From Alphaproteobacteria bacterium (GTDB lineage Bacteria > Pseudomonadota > Alphaproteobacteria > JAEULC01), in the NCBI GenBank assembly GCA_023150455.1, contig JAKLKW010000073.1, positions 1 to 41,765 on the forward strand: DNA of 41,765 nt, read 5' to 3'. Below are positions 28,000 through 35,996 of this stretch, piece by piece. Each line of letters starts with the position of its first letter. Position 1 is the first letter of the stretch. The notes under the pieces are model-generated. The model searched no databases. It was given only the letters and a program-made list of their open reading frames with translations, and was not told the DNA's origin. Made by a program: the position numbers and the translations under genes.

Positions 28000-28365
28000 C
28001 TACTTCACCGGCCGCGGCATGGCGGCGACGATCCGGCCGAGGAGGCCCCAGAACTGGTCGTCGCCGATATAGCCGACGATGCGGCCGTACTCGCGGCCGT
28101 CCTCGACTACGACGAAGGTCGGCGTGAAGCGGATGCCCTCGATGTGCCGCAGATCAGCCGGCCGCGCCGCCCTCAGGTCGACCCGGCGCAGCGGCAGTCG
28201 CCTGGCCTCCTCGGTCTTGGGGTAGATCGGCCCGATCTCGCGCTCCCAGGCGGCACACCAGGGGCACCCGGCCGTCCAGAACATGACCAGCTCGCCCGCG
28301 CCGGCCGGCCCCGGCGCCAAGCTCATCCAGACCGCCAAGAGCCCGGTAATGAGCCCTTTGCACAA
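28000..28365 (-). CDS. Thioredoxin-fold protein, SoxS/SoxW-like
   Basis: Exported thioredoxin-like protein, 121 aa. A signal peptide (LITGLLAVWMSLAPGPAGAG) is followed by VMFWTAGCPWCAAW with redox-active C34-P-W-C37, and cis-Pro FTPTFVVVEDGREYGRIVGY. The pattern matches SoxS-type thioredoxins found beside sulfur-oxidation genes. The start is TTG 28365, four bases after the tusA stop; ATG 28326 would remove half the leader. Coupling to tusA suggests a role in periplasmic sulfur redox chemistry. Confidence 0.75.
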   Translation of the reverse strand: MCKGLITGLLAVWMSLAPGPAGAGELVMFWTAGCPWCAAWEREIGPIYPKTEEARRLPLRRVDLRAARPADLRHIEGIRFTPTFVVVEDGREYGRIVGYIGDDQFWGLLGRIVAAMPRPVK

Positions 28366-28369
28366 GGGC

Positions 28370-28627
28370 TTAAGCGCCCTTCCTGATCAGGTACACGAAT
28401 ACGTTGTCTTCCGTGGTCGACGCCAGCAGCTCGCTGCCCGTCGCCTTGCAGAAGTTGGCGAAGTCGGCCACGGAGCCGGGATCGGTCGCCAGCACCTTCA
28501 TCACCTGGCCCGGTGCGAGCTCCTTGATCGCCTTCTTGGCGCGCAGCACCGGCAAGGGACACGTCAGGCCCTTGGTGTCCAGGACCTTGTCCGGCGCGAC
28601 CGGGGCTGCGTTGGACGTATCGTTCAT
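28370..28627 (-). CDS. tusA: TusA-family sulfurtransferase
   Basis: Small sulfur carrier, 85 aa. The conserved CPxP helix motif is in DTKGLTCPLPVLRAKKAIKE with reactive C23; SVADFANFCKATG and VYLIRKG complete the fold. TusA-type proteins take a persulfide and pass it on in the cytoplasm. It is divergent from the YeeE/YedE gene with 114 bp between starts and precedes the SoxS-like thioredoxin in one operon. Partner of a TsuA-type transporter (TsuB role) is a good inference. Confidence 0.9.
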   Translation of the reverse strand: MNDTSNAAPVAPDKVLDTKGLTCPLPVLRAKKAIKELAPGQVMKVLATDPGSVADFANFCKATGSELLASTTEDNVFVYLIRKGA

Positions 28628-28662
28628 CGGTTCGTCGTCTCCTCAACCGGATCAGGCAGTTA

Positions 28663-28703
28663 TCGGCTGGATTTGTCAGGGAAAGCGAATATATACCAGC
28701 CGA
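28663..28703. promoter_or_regulatory. Inverted repeat with A/T-rich core between tusA and yeeE-like gene
   Basis: Arms TCGGCTGG (28663-28670) and CCAGCCGA (28696-28703) are exact complements, 25 bp apart. The AATATATA core at 28688-28695, rare in this GC-rich DNA, looks like a -10 region. TTGTCA at 28673-28678 is also inside. A regulator binding here could control both genes. Confidence 0.45.
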
Positions 28704-28741
28704 CTTGGGTCGAGGCCATCGGGACGCGGAAGGTTCCTGGC

Positions 28742-29845
28742 ATGCCGGAGTTGCCGGTTCATGTGATCGTCGCGGGCGCGGGCTTCGCCGCCGGGCTGGT
28801 GTTCGGCGCCACCGCCCAGCGCACCAATTTCTGCACCATGGGCGCCATCTCCGACATGGTGCTGATGGGCGACCGCAACCGTTTCCGCGCCTGGATGCTG
28901 GCGATCGCCGTGGCGATCCTGGGCAGCCAGGCCCTGCAGCTCCTCGGCCTCGTCGACCTGGGCAAGTCGATCTACCTGACGCCCAATCTCGGCTGGGCCG
29001 GCGCCGTCATCGGCGGGCTCCTGTTCGGCTTCGGCATGACCATGGCCGGCGGTTGCGGCAACAAGTCCCTGGTGCGCATGGGCGGCGGCAGCCTCAAGGC
29101 GCTCGTCGTCCTGCTCTGCCTGGGCATTGCCGCGTATGCCACGTTGCGCGGGATTCTCGGCATGCTGCGCCAGCCCTTCGAGGCCGCGACCAACCTCAAC
29201 CTCGCCCCGCTCGGCATCGCCCGCCAGGGCATCGCCGACATCGTCGCCGCCGGCACCGGCCTCGCCGCGCCGGGCATCCGCCTGGCGCTGACGGTCATCG
29301 TGGCCGGCGGCTTCCTCTATTACTGCTTCCGCGACGCGGACTTCCGCGCCTCGCGTCGCGACGTCGCCGCGGGCCTCGTCATCGGGGCGCTGGTTCCCAT
29401 CGGCTGGCTGATCACCGGTCGGCTCGGGGCGGACGCGTTCGACCCCACGCCGCTCGCATCCTTCACCTTCGTGGCGCCGATCGGCGAGACGGTGCAGTAC
29501 GCCATGACCTTCAGCGGGGCGAAGATCAATTTCGGCATCGCCACGGTGCTGGGCGTCGTCGCCGGTGCGTTCCTGTCGTCGCTCGCCGCCGGCAGCTTCC
29601 GGCTCGAAGGCTTCGCCGACGCCGGCGACACGCTGCGCCACATCGTCGGCGGCGTGATCATGGGCGCCGGCGGCGTGCTGGCGCTGGGCTGCACCATCGG
29701 CCAGGGCATCACCGGCATGTCGACGCTCGCGCTCGGCTCGGTCGTCGCGTGGCTGTCGATCCTCGCCGGCGGCTATGCCGGCATCAAGTACCTCGAGGCA
29801 GGCTCGATCGCCGGCGCGCTGCGCGCGGTGTTCGCGCGCGGCTGA
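28742..29845 (+). CDS. YeeE/YedE-family sulfur (thiosulfate) transporter
   Basis: Polytopic membrane protein, 367 aa, of the YeeE/YedE (TsuA) family that imports thiosulfate or related sulfur species. The three conserved cysteine sites are present: C31 in RTNFCTMGA, C105 in GGCGNKSLVR and C317 in LGCTIGQGITG, the path for sulfur relay. Full length with two sequence-related halves. ATG 28742 follows AAGGTTCC; the open frame extending upstream crosses the operator and is disfavoured. Divergent from tusA, its likely cytoplasmic sulfur acceptor. Confidence 0.9.
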   Translation: MPELPVHVIVAGAGFAAGLVFGATAQRTNFCTMGAISDMVLMGDRNRFRAWMLAIAVAILGSQALQLLGLVDLGKSIYLTPNLGWAGAVIGGLLFGFGMTMAGGCGNKSLVRMGGGSLKALVVLLCLGIAAYATLRGILGMLRQPFEAATNLNLAPLGIARQGIADIVAAGTGLAAPGIRLALTVIVAGGFLYYCFRDADFRASRRDVAAGLVIGALVPIGWLITGRLGADAFDPTPLASFTFVAPIGETVQYAMTFSGAKINFGIATVLGVVAGAFLSSLAAGSFRLEGFADAGDTLRHIVGGVIMGAGGVLALGCTIGQGITGMSTLALGSVVAWLSILAGGYAGIKYLEAGSIAGALRAVFARG

Positions 29846-29918
29846 TTGGTGTCCGCAGGCTTTCCCGACCGGAAGCCGCGCCGTGCTGCGCCGGCGCTGC
29901 CTCGCGGCCATCGCGGGC

Positions 29919-29932
29919 TTGACCTGGGTCAA
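29919..29932. promoter_or_regulatory. FNR/FixK-type binding site
   Basis: TTGACCTGGGTCAA is a perfect palindrome of the form TTGAC-N4-GTCAA, matching the FNR/FixK/Anr class of oxygen- or redox-responsive sites. It lies 73 bp after the YeeE-like gene and 20 bp before the IS target duplication. On the plus strand the next pre-insertion gene would be the tyrosine-rich protein at 32035. Confidence 0.6.
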
Positions 29933-29952
29933 AGCAGCCCTTCCCGGCCGGT

Positions 29953-29958
29953 GCTAGA
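29953..29958. repeat. Target-site duplication, left copy
   Basis: GCTAGA directly precedes the left inverted repeat. The same six bases occur at 31935-31940 after the right end. A 5-6 bp duplication is usual for IS1634-type elements. Confidence 0.8.
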
Positions 29959-31934
29959 CCGAACTTTACCCTAGTTTCAGCCTAAGCCATTGAGGTGTCG
30001 GGATTTCGATCGGAGATGTAGTCATAGCGGACGATTGTTTTTACTTGACAGAAGCGGCGTGCAGTGATTCAAGCTACACATGTACGTCGCCGTCGTACCG
30101 AACCGCGGATCTGCCCCCGCCATTCTGTTGCGAGAGAGCTATCGCGACGGGGCCAAGGTCAAGAACCGCACGCTGAAGAACCTGTCGGACTGGCCGGCCG
30201 AGCGGATCGAGCTGTTGCGCGCGGTGCTGCGCGGCGACGACCTAGTGCCGGCTGGCGCGGGGCTGGAGATCGTGCGGGCGCTGCCGCACGGTCATGTGCT
30301 GGCGGCCTTGGGGACGGCTCGGCGGATCGGGCTCGATCGTGTGCTGCCGCGCGCGTTGGAGCGGCGCACCAATCTTGCCCTGGCGCTAGTCGTCGCGCGG
30401 CTGCTCGAGCCGGGCTCGAAGCTGGCGACGGCGCGGGCGCTGGACGAGACGACGGCGCTGAGCTCGCTGGGAACGATGTTGGGGCTGGGGCGGGTAACCG
30501 CGAAGGACGTCTATACGACGCTCGATTGGCTTGGCGCGTCGCAAGCTGCGGTCGAAGATGCGCTGGCTCGGAGGCACCTAAACGATGGCACGCTGCTGCT
30601 CTACGACGTGACCTCGACCTACCTCGAGGGCCGCTGCTGCGAGCTGGCGCGGCTTGGCTACAGCCGCGACGAGAAGCGCGGCAAGCTGCAGCTCGTCGTC
30701 GGCCTGCTGTGCAGCGCCGCGGGTTGCCCGATCGCGGTCGAAGTGTTCGAAGGCAATACCGGCGACCCGGCGACGCTGGCGGCGCAAGTCGACAAAGTGA
30801 AGCAACGCTTCGGACTGAGCCGCGTGGTGCTGGTCGGCGATCGCGGCATGATCACGGCGGCGCGCATCCGCGAGGATCTGGCGCCGGCCGGGCTCGACTG
30901 GCTGACGGCGCTGCGCGCGCCGGCGATCCAGGCGCTTGCCAGCGAAGGCGGGCCCTTGCAGCTCTCGCTGTTCGACCGGCGCGACATGGCCGAGATCGAG
31001 AGCCCGGAGTATCCCGGCGAGCGGCTGATCGTCTGCCGCAACCCGGCGCTGGCCGAGGAACGCGCCCGCAAGCGCGCCGAACTGCTCGATGCGACGGAAG
31101 CCGATCTGCGCGAGGTGCAGGCGCGCGTCCGGCGTGCCAAACGGCCGCTGCGCGGTGCCGACCGGATCGGCCTGGCGGTCGGCGCCGTGCTCGGGCGGCG
31201 CAAGATGGCCAAGCACTTCCAGATCAGCATCACCGACCACGATCTGAGCTTCGCGCGCGATCACGCCCAGATCGCCGGCGAGGCTGCACTCGACGGCATC
31301 TATGTGCTGCGCACCAGCGTGCCGGCCGAGCATCTCGGCACCGCTGCCGCGGTCGGCGCCTACAAGGGTCTGGCGCGGGCGGAGCGCGCCTTCCGCAGCA
31401 TGAAGACTGTCGATCTCGAGCTGCGGCCCGTGTTCCACTGGGCGACGCCTCGCGTCAGAGCGCATGTCTTCCTCTGCATGCTCGCCTACCATCTCGAATG
31501 GCACATGCGTCAAGCCTTGGCACCGATGCTGTTTGACGATCACGACCGCGCCGCTGCCGAGGCCGCACGCTCCTCGCCGGTCGCCAAGGCGCAGCCCTCG
31601 CCCGCCGCCAAGCGCAAGGCCACAACCAAGCACACCGATGATGGCCTGCCGGTGCACAGCTTCCGCACCCTGCTCGCCGATCTCGCCACACTCACCCGAA
31701 ACACCGTCCGCTTCGGCCGCGCCGCCGGCTTTCAGCTGCTGGCACGACCTACCGAGACGCAACGCCGCGCCCTCGAACTCCTCGGCCTGCAACCCTCGCT
31801 GTAGTCAGCGCTTGCAGACTTCCGCGAGTCGCATCAGCGGCTTGCGCAAAAACTGGGTAAAGTTCGGGCTAGCAGCGCTTGCAGACTTCCGCGAGTCGCA
31901 TCAGCGGCTTGCGCAAAAACTGGGTAAAGTTCGG
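29959..31934 (+). mobile_element. IS1634-family insertion sequence, complete
   Basis: A 1976-bp element bounded by inverted repeats beginning CCGAACTTTACCC. The left end runs 29959-29988 and the right end 31906-31934; they match at their outer 13 bases and then with small gaps (TAGTTTCAG...AAGCC versus AGTTTTTGCG...AAGCC). It carries one transposase gene and is flanked by GCTAGA on both sides. Without the 67-bp duplication at its right end it would be 1909 bp. An intact transposase and clear duplication imply recent insertion. Confidence 0.88.
30080..31804 (+). CDS. IS1634-family DDE transposase
   Basis: A 574-residue, IS4-like DDE transposase. The catalytic residues fit D176 in LYDVTSTYLEG, D254 in VGDRGMI and E435 in ARAERAFRSMK. 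The final 130 residues carry the family tail with RPVFHWATPRVRAHVFLCML and a basic, low-complexity linker. A perfect -35 hexamer TTGACA lies at 30045-30050; no good -10 was found at the normal distance. The gene is uninterrupted, so the element may still move. Codon use is less extremely GC-biased than neighbouring genes. Confidence 0.92.
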   Translation: MYVAVVPNRGSAPAILLRESYRDGAKVKNRTLKNLSDWPAERIELLRAVLRGDDLVPAGAGLEIVRALPHGHVLAALGTARRIGLDRVLPRALERRTNLALALVVARLLEPGSKLATARALDETTALSSLGTMLGLGRVTAKDVYTTLDWLGASQAAVEDALARRHLNDGTLLLYDVTSTYLEGRCCELARLGYSRDEKRGKLQLVVGLLCSAAGCPIAVEVFEGNTGDPATLAAQVDKVKQRFGLSRVVLVGDRGMITAARIREDLAPAGLDWLTALRAPAIQALASEGGPLQLSLFDRRDMAEIESPEYPGERLIVCRNPALAEERARKRAELLDATEADLREVQARVRRAKRPLRGADRIGLAVGAVLGRRKMAKHFQISITDHDLSFARDHAQIAGEAALDGIYVLRTSVPAEHLGTAAAVGAYKGLARAERAFRSMKTVDLELRPVFHWATPRVRAHVFLCMLAYHLEWHMRQALAPMLFDDHDRAAAEAARSSPVAKAQPSPAAKRKATTKHTDDGLPVHSFRTLLADLATLTRNTVRFGRAAGFQLLARPTETQRRALELLGLQPSL

Positions 31935-31939
31935 GCTAG
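31806..31939. repeat. 67-bp perfect tandem duplication at IS right end
   Basis: Two identical 67-bp units, 31806-31872 and 31873-31939, directly abut. Each contains the right inverted repeat of the IS plus GCTAG, five of the six target-duplication bases. The first copy is followed by C instead of A. Inclusion of target bases indicates that the duplication arose after insertion. Confidence 0.9.
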
Positions 31940-32034
31940 ACGGATGCGGTGCCGAAAGTACTGCCGGCACGTTGCCGGCTTCGAGCCGGCGTCGCCGGCG
32001 GGTGCGCAGGATGCGGCACGGAAGAGGACGCGGC

Positions 32035-32508
32035 ATGAACGCGCGCATGGCGATGAAGCGGCTGCTGGTTTCCGTTGCGGCCGCGGCGCTCGTCTGGCCC
32101 CAGATCGCCCCGGCGGCCCAGGCGCAAAGCCGCGGGCATCGCTCGGGCGGCTACCACGGCGGCGGGCACCATTACGGCGGCCATTATCGAGGACACTACC
32201 GCGGCGGCTACCATTACGGCGGCTACTACCATCGCGGCTGGAGCACCGGCGACTATGTCGCACTGGGCCTCGGCGCCGCCGCGTTCGGCGGATTGCTGGC
32301 CTATTCCCTGAGCAGCCCGGGCTATGCCTACGCGCCGGCCTATTACGGTCCGCCCTATGCCTACTATCCCGGCTACGCCTACTATCCCGGCTACGCCTAT
32401 TACCCCTACGCCTACTACTATCCGCGCTACGCCTACTACCCGTACTACTACCGCGGCTACTACTACCCGCCGGCCTACGCTTACGCCCCCGCGCCGATCC
32501 CGCCGTAG
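32035..32508 (+). CDS. Tyrosine/glycine-rich exported protein
   Basis: A 157-residue protein with a Sec signal peptide (RLLVSVAAAALVWPQIAPAAQAQ), a His/Gly-rich segment (GGYHGGGHHYGGHYRGHYRG), one hydrophobic helix (ALGLGAAAFGGLLAYSL) and a C-terminal tyrosine/proline region with repeats of YAYYPG. At DNA level an 18-bp unit repeats near 32355-32400. ATG 32035 has a GAGGA ribosome site; ATG 32047 is possible. Such proteins may be envelope, metal-binding or matrix proteins; function unknown. Its promoter region is interrupted upstream by the IS. Confidence 0.7.
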   Translation: MNARMAMKRLLVSVAAAALVWPQIAPAAQAQSRGHRSGGYHGGGHHYGGHYRGHYRGGYHYGGYYHRGWSTGDYVALGLGAAAFGGLLAYSLSSPGYAYAPAYYGPPYAYYPGYAYYPGYAYYPYAYYYPRYAYYPYYYRGYYYPPAYAYAPAPIPP

Positions 32509-32517
32509 CCGGCCTTT

Positions 32518-34107
32518 CTAGTAGCCGGCGGCGAAGCCGTCCTTGCGCGGCTCCGAGCCGCCGACCAGCGTGCCGTTCTGCCAGTCGATCCACACCGCCT
32601 GGCCGCCGCCGAGCGGGTTCTCCGCCGGCACGGTGCGGTGGCCGAGCGCCTGCATGCCGAGCGCGACCGCCTCGTCGTAGCCGCGCTCCATGATGACCGC
32701 GCCGTCGCGGTGATGCGCGCGGGGAAAGTCGATCGCCTCCTGCGGCCCCATGCCGTAGTCGAGCATGTTGGTCAGCACCCGCGTCTGGCCGACGCACTGG
32801 TAGTGGCCGCCCATGACGCCGAACGGCATGACGGCACGCCCCTCGCGCGTGACCATGGCGGGAATGATCGTGTGCATCGGGCGCTTGCCGCCCTCGATGC
32901 AGTTGGGATGCTTGGGATCGCACTTGAAGCTGGAGCCGCGGTTGTGCAGCAGCACGCCGGCATTGGGCGCGACCTTGCCGCTGCCGAACGAGTCGAACAC
33001 GGAGTTGATGAAGCTGACCGCGTTGCGGTCGCGGTCGACGACGCAGAGATAGACCGTGTCGTTGTGCGCCGGCAGGTCGACCGGCGTCACGTCGGTCAGC
33101 GCCCGGTCGTGGCTGATGCGCCGGCGCTGATCGGCCGCGTGGCGCTCGGACAGCAGCCGGTCGACCGGCACCTCGGCGAAGCGCGGATCGGCGACATAGG
33201 CATCGCGCTCGGCATAGGCGAGCCGCCCGGCCTCGACCTCGAGGTGCAGGCGCTGCACGCCGGCGGGATCGAGCTTCGGCATGTCGAAGCCCGAGAGGAT
33301 GTTGAGCATCATCAGCGCCGTGATCCCCTGCCCGTTCGGCGGGCATTCGTGCACCGTGTAGCCGCGGTAGTCCGTGGAGATCGGCGCGACGTACTCGCCC
33401 ACGGTGGCGGCGAAGTCGTCCATCGTGTGGAACCCGCCGAGCGAGCGCAGCAGGCTGACGATGTCCTCGGCCACCGGCCCTTCGTAGAATCCCTTGGCGC
33501 CCTGGCGCGCGATCGCCTTCAGCGTCTGCGCCAGGCGCGGGTTGCTGAAGCGCTCGCCCGCCTTCGGCGTGCGTCCGCCGGGCAGGAACGTCGCCTTGGC
33601 GCCGGGATCCTTGGCCAGCTTGTCGACTTGGCCCGCCCAGTCGTGGGCGACGCGCGGCGTGACGGCGAAGCCTTCCTCGGCGTACTTGATGGCCGGGCGC
33701 AGCAGCTCGCCCAGCTCCTTGCGGCCGTGGTCGGCGATCATCCGCTCCCACGCCTGCACGCAGCCCGGCACGGTGATCGAGTGCACGCCGTGCTCGGCGA
33801 TCTTGTCGACGCCCTTGGCGCTGAGCGCGTCGAGGCTGATGTCCTGCGGCGCGCGGCCCGACCCGTTGTAGGCGATCACCTTGTCGCCGCCCTTCGGCGC
33901 GTAGAGCACGAAGCAGTCGCCGCCGACGCCGGTCATCGCCGGCTCGGTGACGCACATGACCGCCGTGGCCGCGACGGCCGCGTCCATCGCGCTGCCGCCC
34001 GCACGCAGCACGTCGAGCGCCGTGATGGTGGCGAGCGGATGCGACGTGGCGGCCATCGCCTCGCCGGCGTGGGCGGCCGAGCGGCCGGGCTTCTGGAAGT
34101 CGCGCAT
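32518..34107 (-). CDS. Gamma-glutamyltransferase family protein
   Basis: Ntn-hydrolase of the gamma-glutamyltranspeptidase family, 529 aa. Autoprocessing would occur before T351 in PAHNDTVYLCVVD, giving large and small subunits. TGVGGDCFVLYAP and PNGQGITALMML are conserved in the large subunit, and FGVMGGHYQCVGQ marks the small one. No signal peptide is obvious from ATG 34107 (AAGGA upstream), so it may be cytoplasmic or a relative acting on other gamma-glutamyl or amide substrates. Convergent with the tyrosine-rich gene, 9 bp apart. Confidence 0.9.
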   Translation of the reverse strand: MRDFQKPGRSAAHAGEAMAATSHPLATITALDVLRAGGSAMDAAVAATAVMCVTEPAMTGVGGDCFVLYAPKGGDKVIAYNGSGRAPQDISLDALSAKGVDKIAEHGVHSITVPGCVQAWERMIADHGRKELGELLRPAIKYAEEGFAVTPRVAHDWAGQVDKLAKDPGAKATFLPGGRTPKAGERFSNPRLAQTLKAIARQGAKGFYEGPVAEDIVSLLRSLGGFHTMDDFAATVGEYVAPISTDYRGYTVHECPPNGQGITALMMLNILSGFDMPKLDPAGVQRLHLEVEAGRLAYAERDAYVADPRFAEVPVDRLLSERHAADQRRRISHDRALTDVTPVDLPAHNDTVYLCVVDRDRNAVSFINSVFDSFGSGKVAPNAGVLLHNRGSSFKCDPKHPNCIEGGKRPMHTIIPAMVTREGRAVMPFGVMGGHYQCVGQTRVLTNMLDYGMGPQEAIDFPRAHHRDGAVIMERGYDEAVALGMQALGHRTVPAENPLGGGQAVWIDWQNGTLVGGSEPRKDGFAAGY

Positions 34108-34475
34108 GGGCAGTCCTTGATGACGAGCGTTCGCGCCGCGAGCGTCGGCGGGAATGCCCGATGTATAGAGAGGAATGGGTGCCGGACGCAAACCCATTCG
34201 CGGCCGTGGAATGCGGCGCGATACGAGCGACGGGGAACGGATGGCGCGGCGCCGCCGTGAACATCCGCGAACGCCGCCGCCTGCTTGACCACCGCGCGGT
34301 CGAAGCGTAGAAATTCCGCATCCTCCAACATCGCGTCCGAAGCGCACCGCCGCCCGCCGGCGGCGCGTGTCCGCGCGCGTCCCGTTCCTTCGCGACGGCA
34401 TCGCGTCGGCCGCGTTCGTGCGAGCGCGGCCCGGCCGGACGCGCGCGCCGCCACACGACCTCGAGGAGTGCGATC
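34108..34475. other. Intergenic region before the primase gene
   Basis: 368 bp between divergent genes. It is GC-rich with no convincing gene; a minus-strand frame over it has no similarity and continues out of frame through the transferase gene. Promoters for both neighbours are expected here but no clear boxes are seen. Confidence 0.5.
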
Positions 34476-35996
34476 ATGTTCCAGCATGTCCTTCCCCGTC
34501 CCCGCACCACGCCCGATGCCCTCGCCCTGCGCTTCTGCGGCGACTACGCCGGGGAGCTGCGCTACGTCGCCCGATGGAAGCGCTGGATGGCCTGGGACGG
34601 CAGAAGCTGGCGTCCCGACGCGACGCTGCTGGCGGCCGAGCGCGCCCGCGCCGTCTGCGGCCGCGCCGCCGGCGACGTGCGCCGCACGGAAGCCGACGCC
34701 AAGGCGGCGGCGCGCCTGCAAGAGCGCCTCGCCGGCGCCGCGCTGCCCGCACAGGTCGAGCGCCTGGCGCGCAGCGACCGCGCGCTCGCGGCCGAGCCCG
34801 GCCAGTGGGACCTCGATCCCGACCGCCTCAACACGCCCGTCGGCATGCTCGACACGGCGAGCGGCGAAACGCTGCCGCACGACCCCGAGGCCTACATGAC
34901 CCGCATCACCGCGGTCGCCCCGGCCGCGCCGGGCACGCCGCATCCGCTGTGGTCGGGCTTCCTCGACCGCTTGACCGGCGGCGACGCCGAGCTCGCCTTC
35001 TATCTCCAGCGCGTCGCCGGCTATGCGCTCACCGGTCGCACGTCCGAGCACGCCGTCTTCTTCCTCCACGGGCCCGGCGCCAGCGGCAAGAGCACCTTCC
35101 TCGCCACCCTCGCCCGCATCCTCGGCGGCTATGCCGGGGTCATGGCGGCCGACCCGTTCCTGGGGTCGCCCGCGCGGCTCGAGGCCGCCTTCCGGCGCAT
35201 CGACGGCGTGCGGCTGGCGGCGATCGAGGACGCCGGCGACGGCGCGCGCTGGAGCGCCGCCCGCATCAAGGCGCTCGCCGGCAGCGACGCGGCACCCGGC
35301 GCCAAGCTCATGATCGCCTGCAACGACCGGCCCCAGCTCGGCCGCGTCGACGAGGCCGTTTCCCGCCGCCTGCACCTCGTCCCCTTCGCCGCCGTGCCCG
35401 AGGCCGAGCGCGACCCGTTCCTCCCCGACAAGCTCGCGGCCGAGCACCCCGCCATCCTGCGCTGGGCGATCGACGGCGCGCTGGCCTGGCGCCGCATCGG
35501 CCTCAGCCCCCCGGCTGCCGTCCTGGCCGCGCGCGAGCGCCATCTCGCCGACGAGGACACGCTCGCGCAATGGCTGGCCGAGGGCACCAGGCCGGCGCCC
35601 GGCGGCTGGGCCTCGTCCTCCGCGCTCTACGAAAGCTGGCGGCGCTGGTGCCGCGACGCCGGCGAGCCGCCCGGCAGCCAGAAGCGCCTCAGCCGCATGC
35701 TCGAGGCGCGCGGCTTCCAGCCCAAGCGCCGCCGCACCGGCCACCACGGCTTCCTCGGCCTCGCCCTCGGCCCCAGCCCGGCCGAGGCCACCACGGCTTC
35801 CTGGGCCTCCGCGTCCGGCCCGAGCCCGCCCTGGCCCTGGTCGAGGATCGCATCATCGAGATGGCGGAGCGGATGCGCGCCGCGTCATCCGTCATCGGCG
35901 ATCGCCGGCCGCCGTCCCAACCCTCGCCCGCCCCCTTCGACGAATGCTCAGGAGGCGGGAGAGGCTCGACGGCGCCCTTCGACAAGCCCAGGGTAG
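34476..35996 (+). CDS. D5/P4-type phage primase-helicase, altered C-terminus
   Basis: Superfamily 3 helicase/primase of the phage-plasmid P4/D5 type, 506 aa as read. Domains: N-terminal primase-associated region (RFCGDYAGELRYVARWKRWMAW), D5-N-like LDRLTGGDAELAFYLQRVAGY, and SF3 ATPase with Walker A GPGASGKST (K205) and AIEDAGD and IACNDRP as later motifs. At about residue 422 the text GHHGFLGL appears, then a 47-bp imperfect duplication shifts the frame and the last 80 residues are low-complexity. The alternate frame restores GHHGFLGLRVRPEP. ATG 34476 has GAGGAG upstream. No integrase, portal or other phage gene is near, so it is an orphan remnant or lone domesticated gene. Confidence 0.75.
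   Translation: MFQHVLPRPRTTPDALALRFCGDYAGELRYVARWKRWMAWDGRSWRPDATLLAAERARAVCGRAAGDVRRTEADAKAAARLQERLAGAALPAQVERLARSDRALAAEPGQWDLDPDRLNTPVGMLDTASGETLPHDPEAYMTRITAVAPAAPGTPHPLWSGFLDRLTGGDAELAFYLQRVAGYALTGRTSEHAVFFLHGPGASGKSTFLATLARILGGYAGVMAADPFLGSPARLEAAFRRIDGVRLAAIEDAGDGARWSAARIKALAGSDAAPGAKLMIACNDRPQLGRVDEAVSRRLHLVPFAAVPEAERDPFLPDKLAAEHPAILRWAIDGALAWRRIGLSPPAAVLAARERHLADEDTLAQWLAEGTRPAPGGWASSSALYESWRRWCRDAGEPPGSQKRLSRMLEARGFQPKRRRTGHHGFLGLALGPSPAEATTASWASASGPSPPWPWSRIASSRWRSGCAPRHPSSAIAGRRPNPRPPPSTNAQEAGEARRRPSTSPG
35739..35832. repeat. 47-bp imperfect tandem duplication within primase gene
   Basis: Units begin at 35739 and 35786, each starting GGCCACCACGGCTTCCT, then diverging by a few substitutions. 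The 47-bp period is not a multiple of three, so the second unit is read in another frame. Confidence 0.7.

Noticed and set aside
31806-31939. Two-copy repeat considered as a CRISPR-like array
   Set aside because: The copies abut with no spacer, there are only two, and they carry the IS inverted repeat.
34108-34320. Frame MLEDAEFLRFDRAVVKQAAA upstream of the gamma-glutamyltransferase
   Set aside because: It has no similarity and runs out of frame through the transferase gene.
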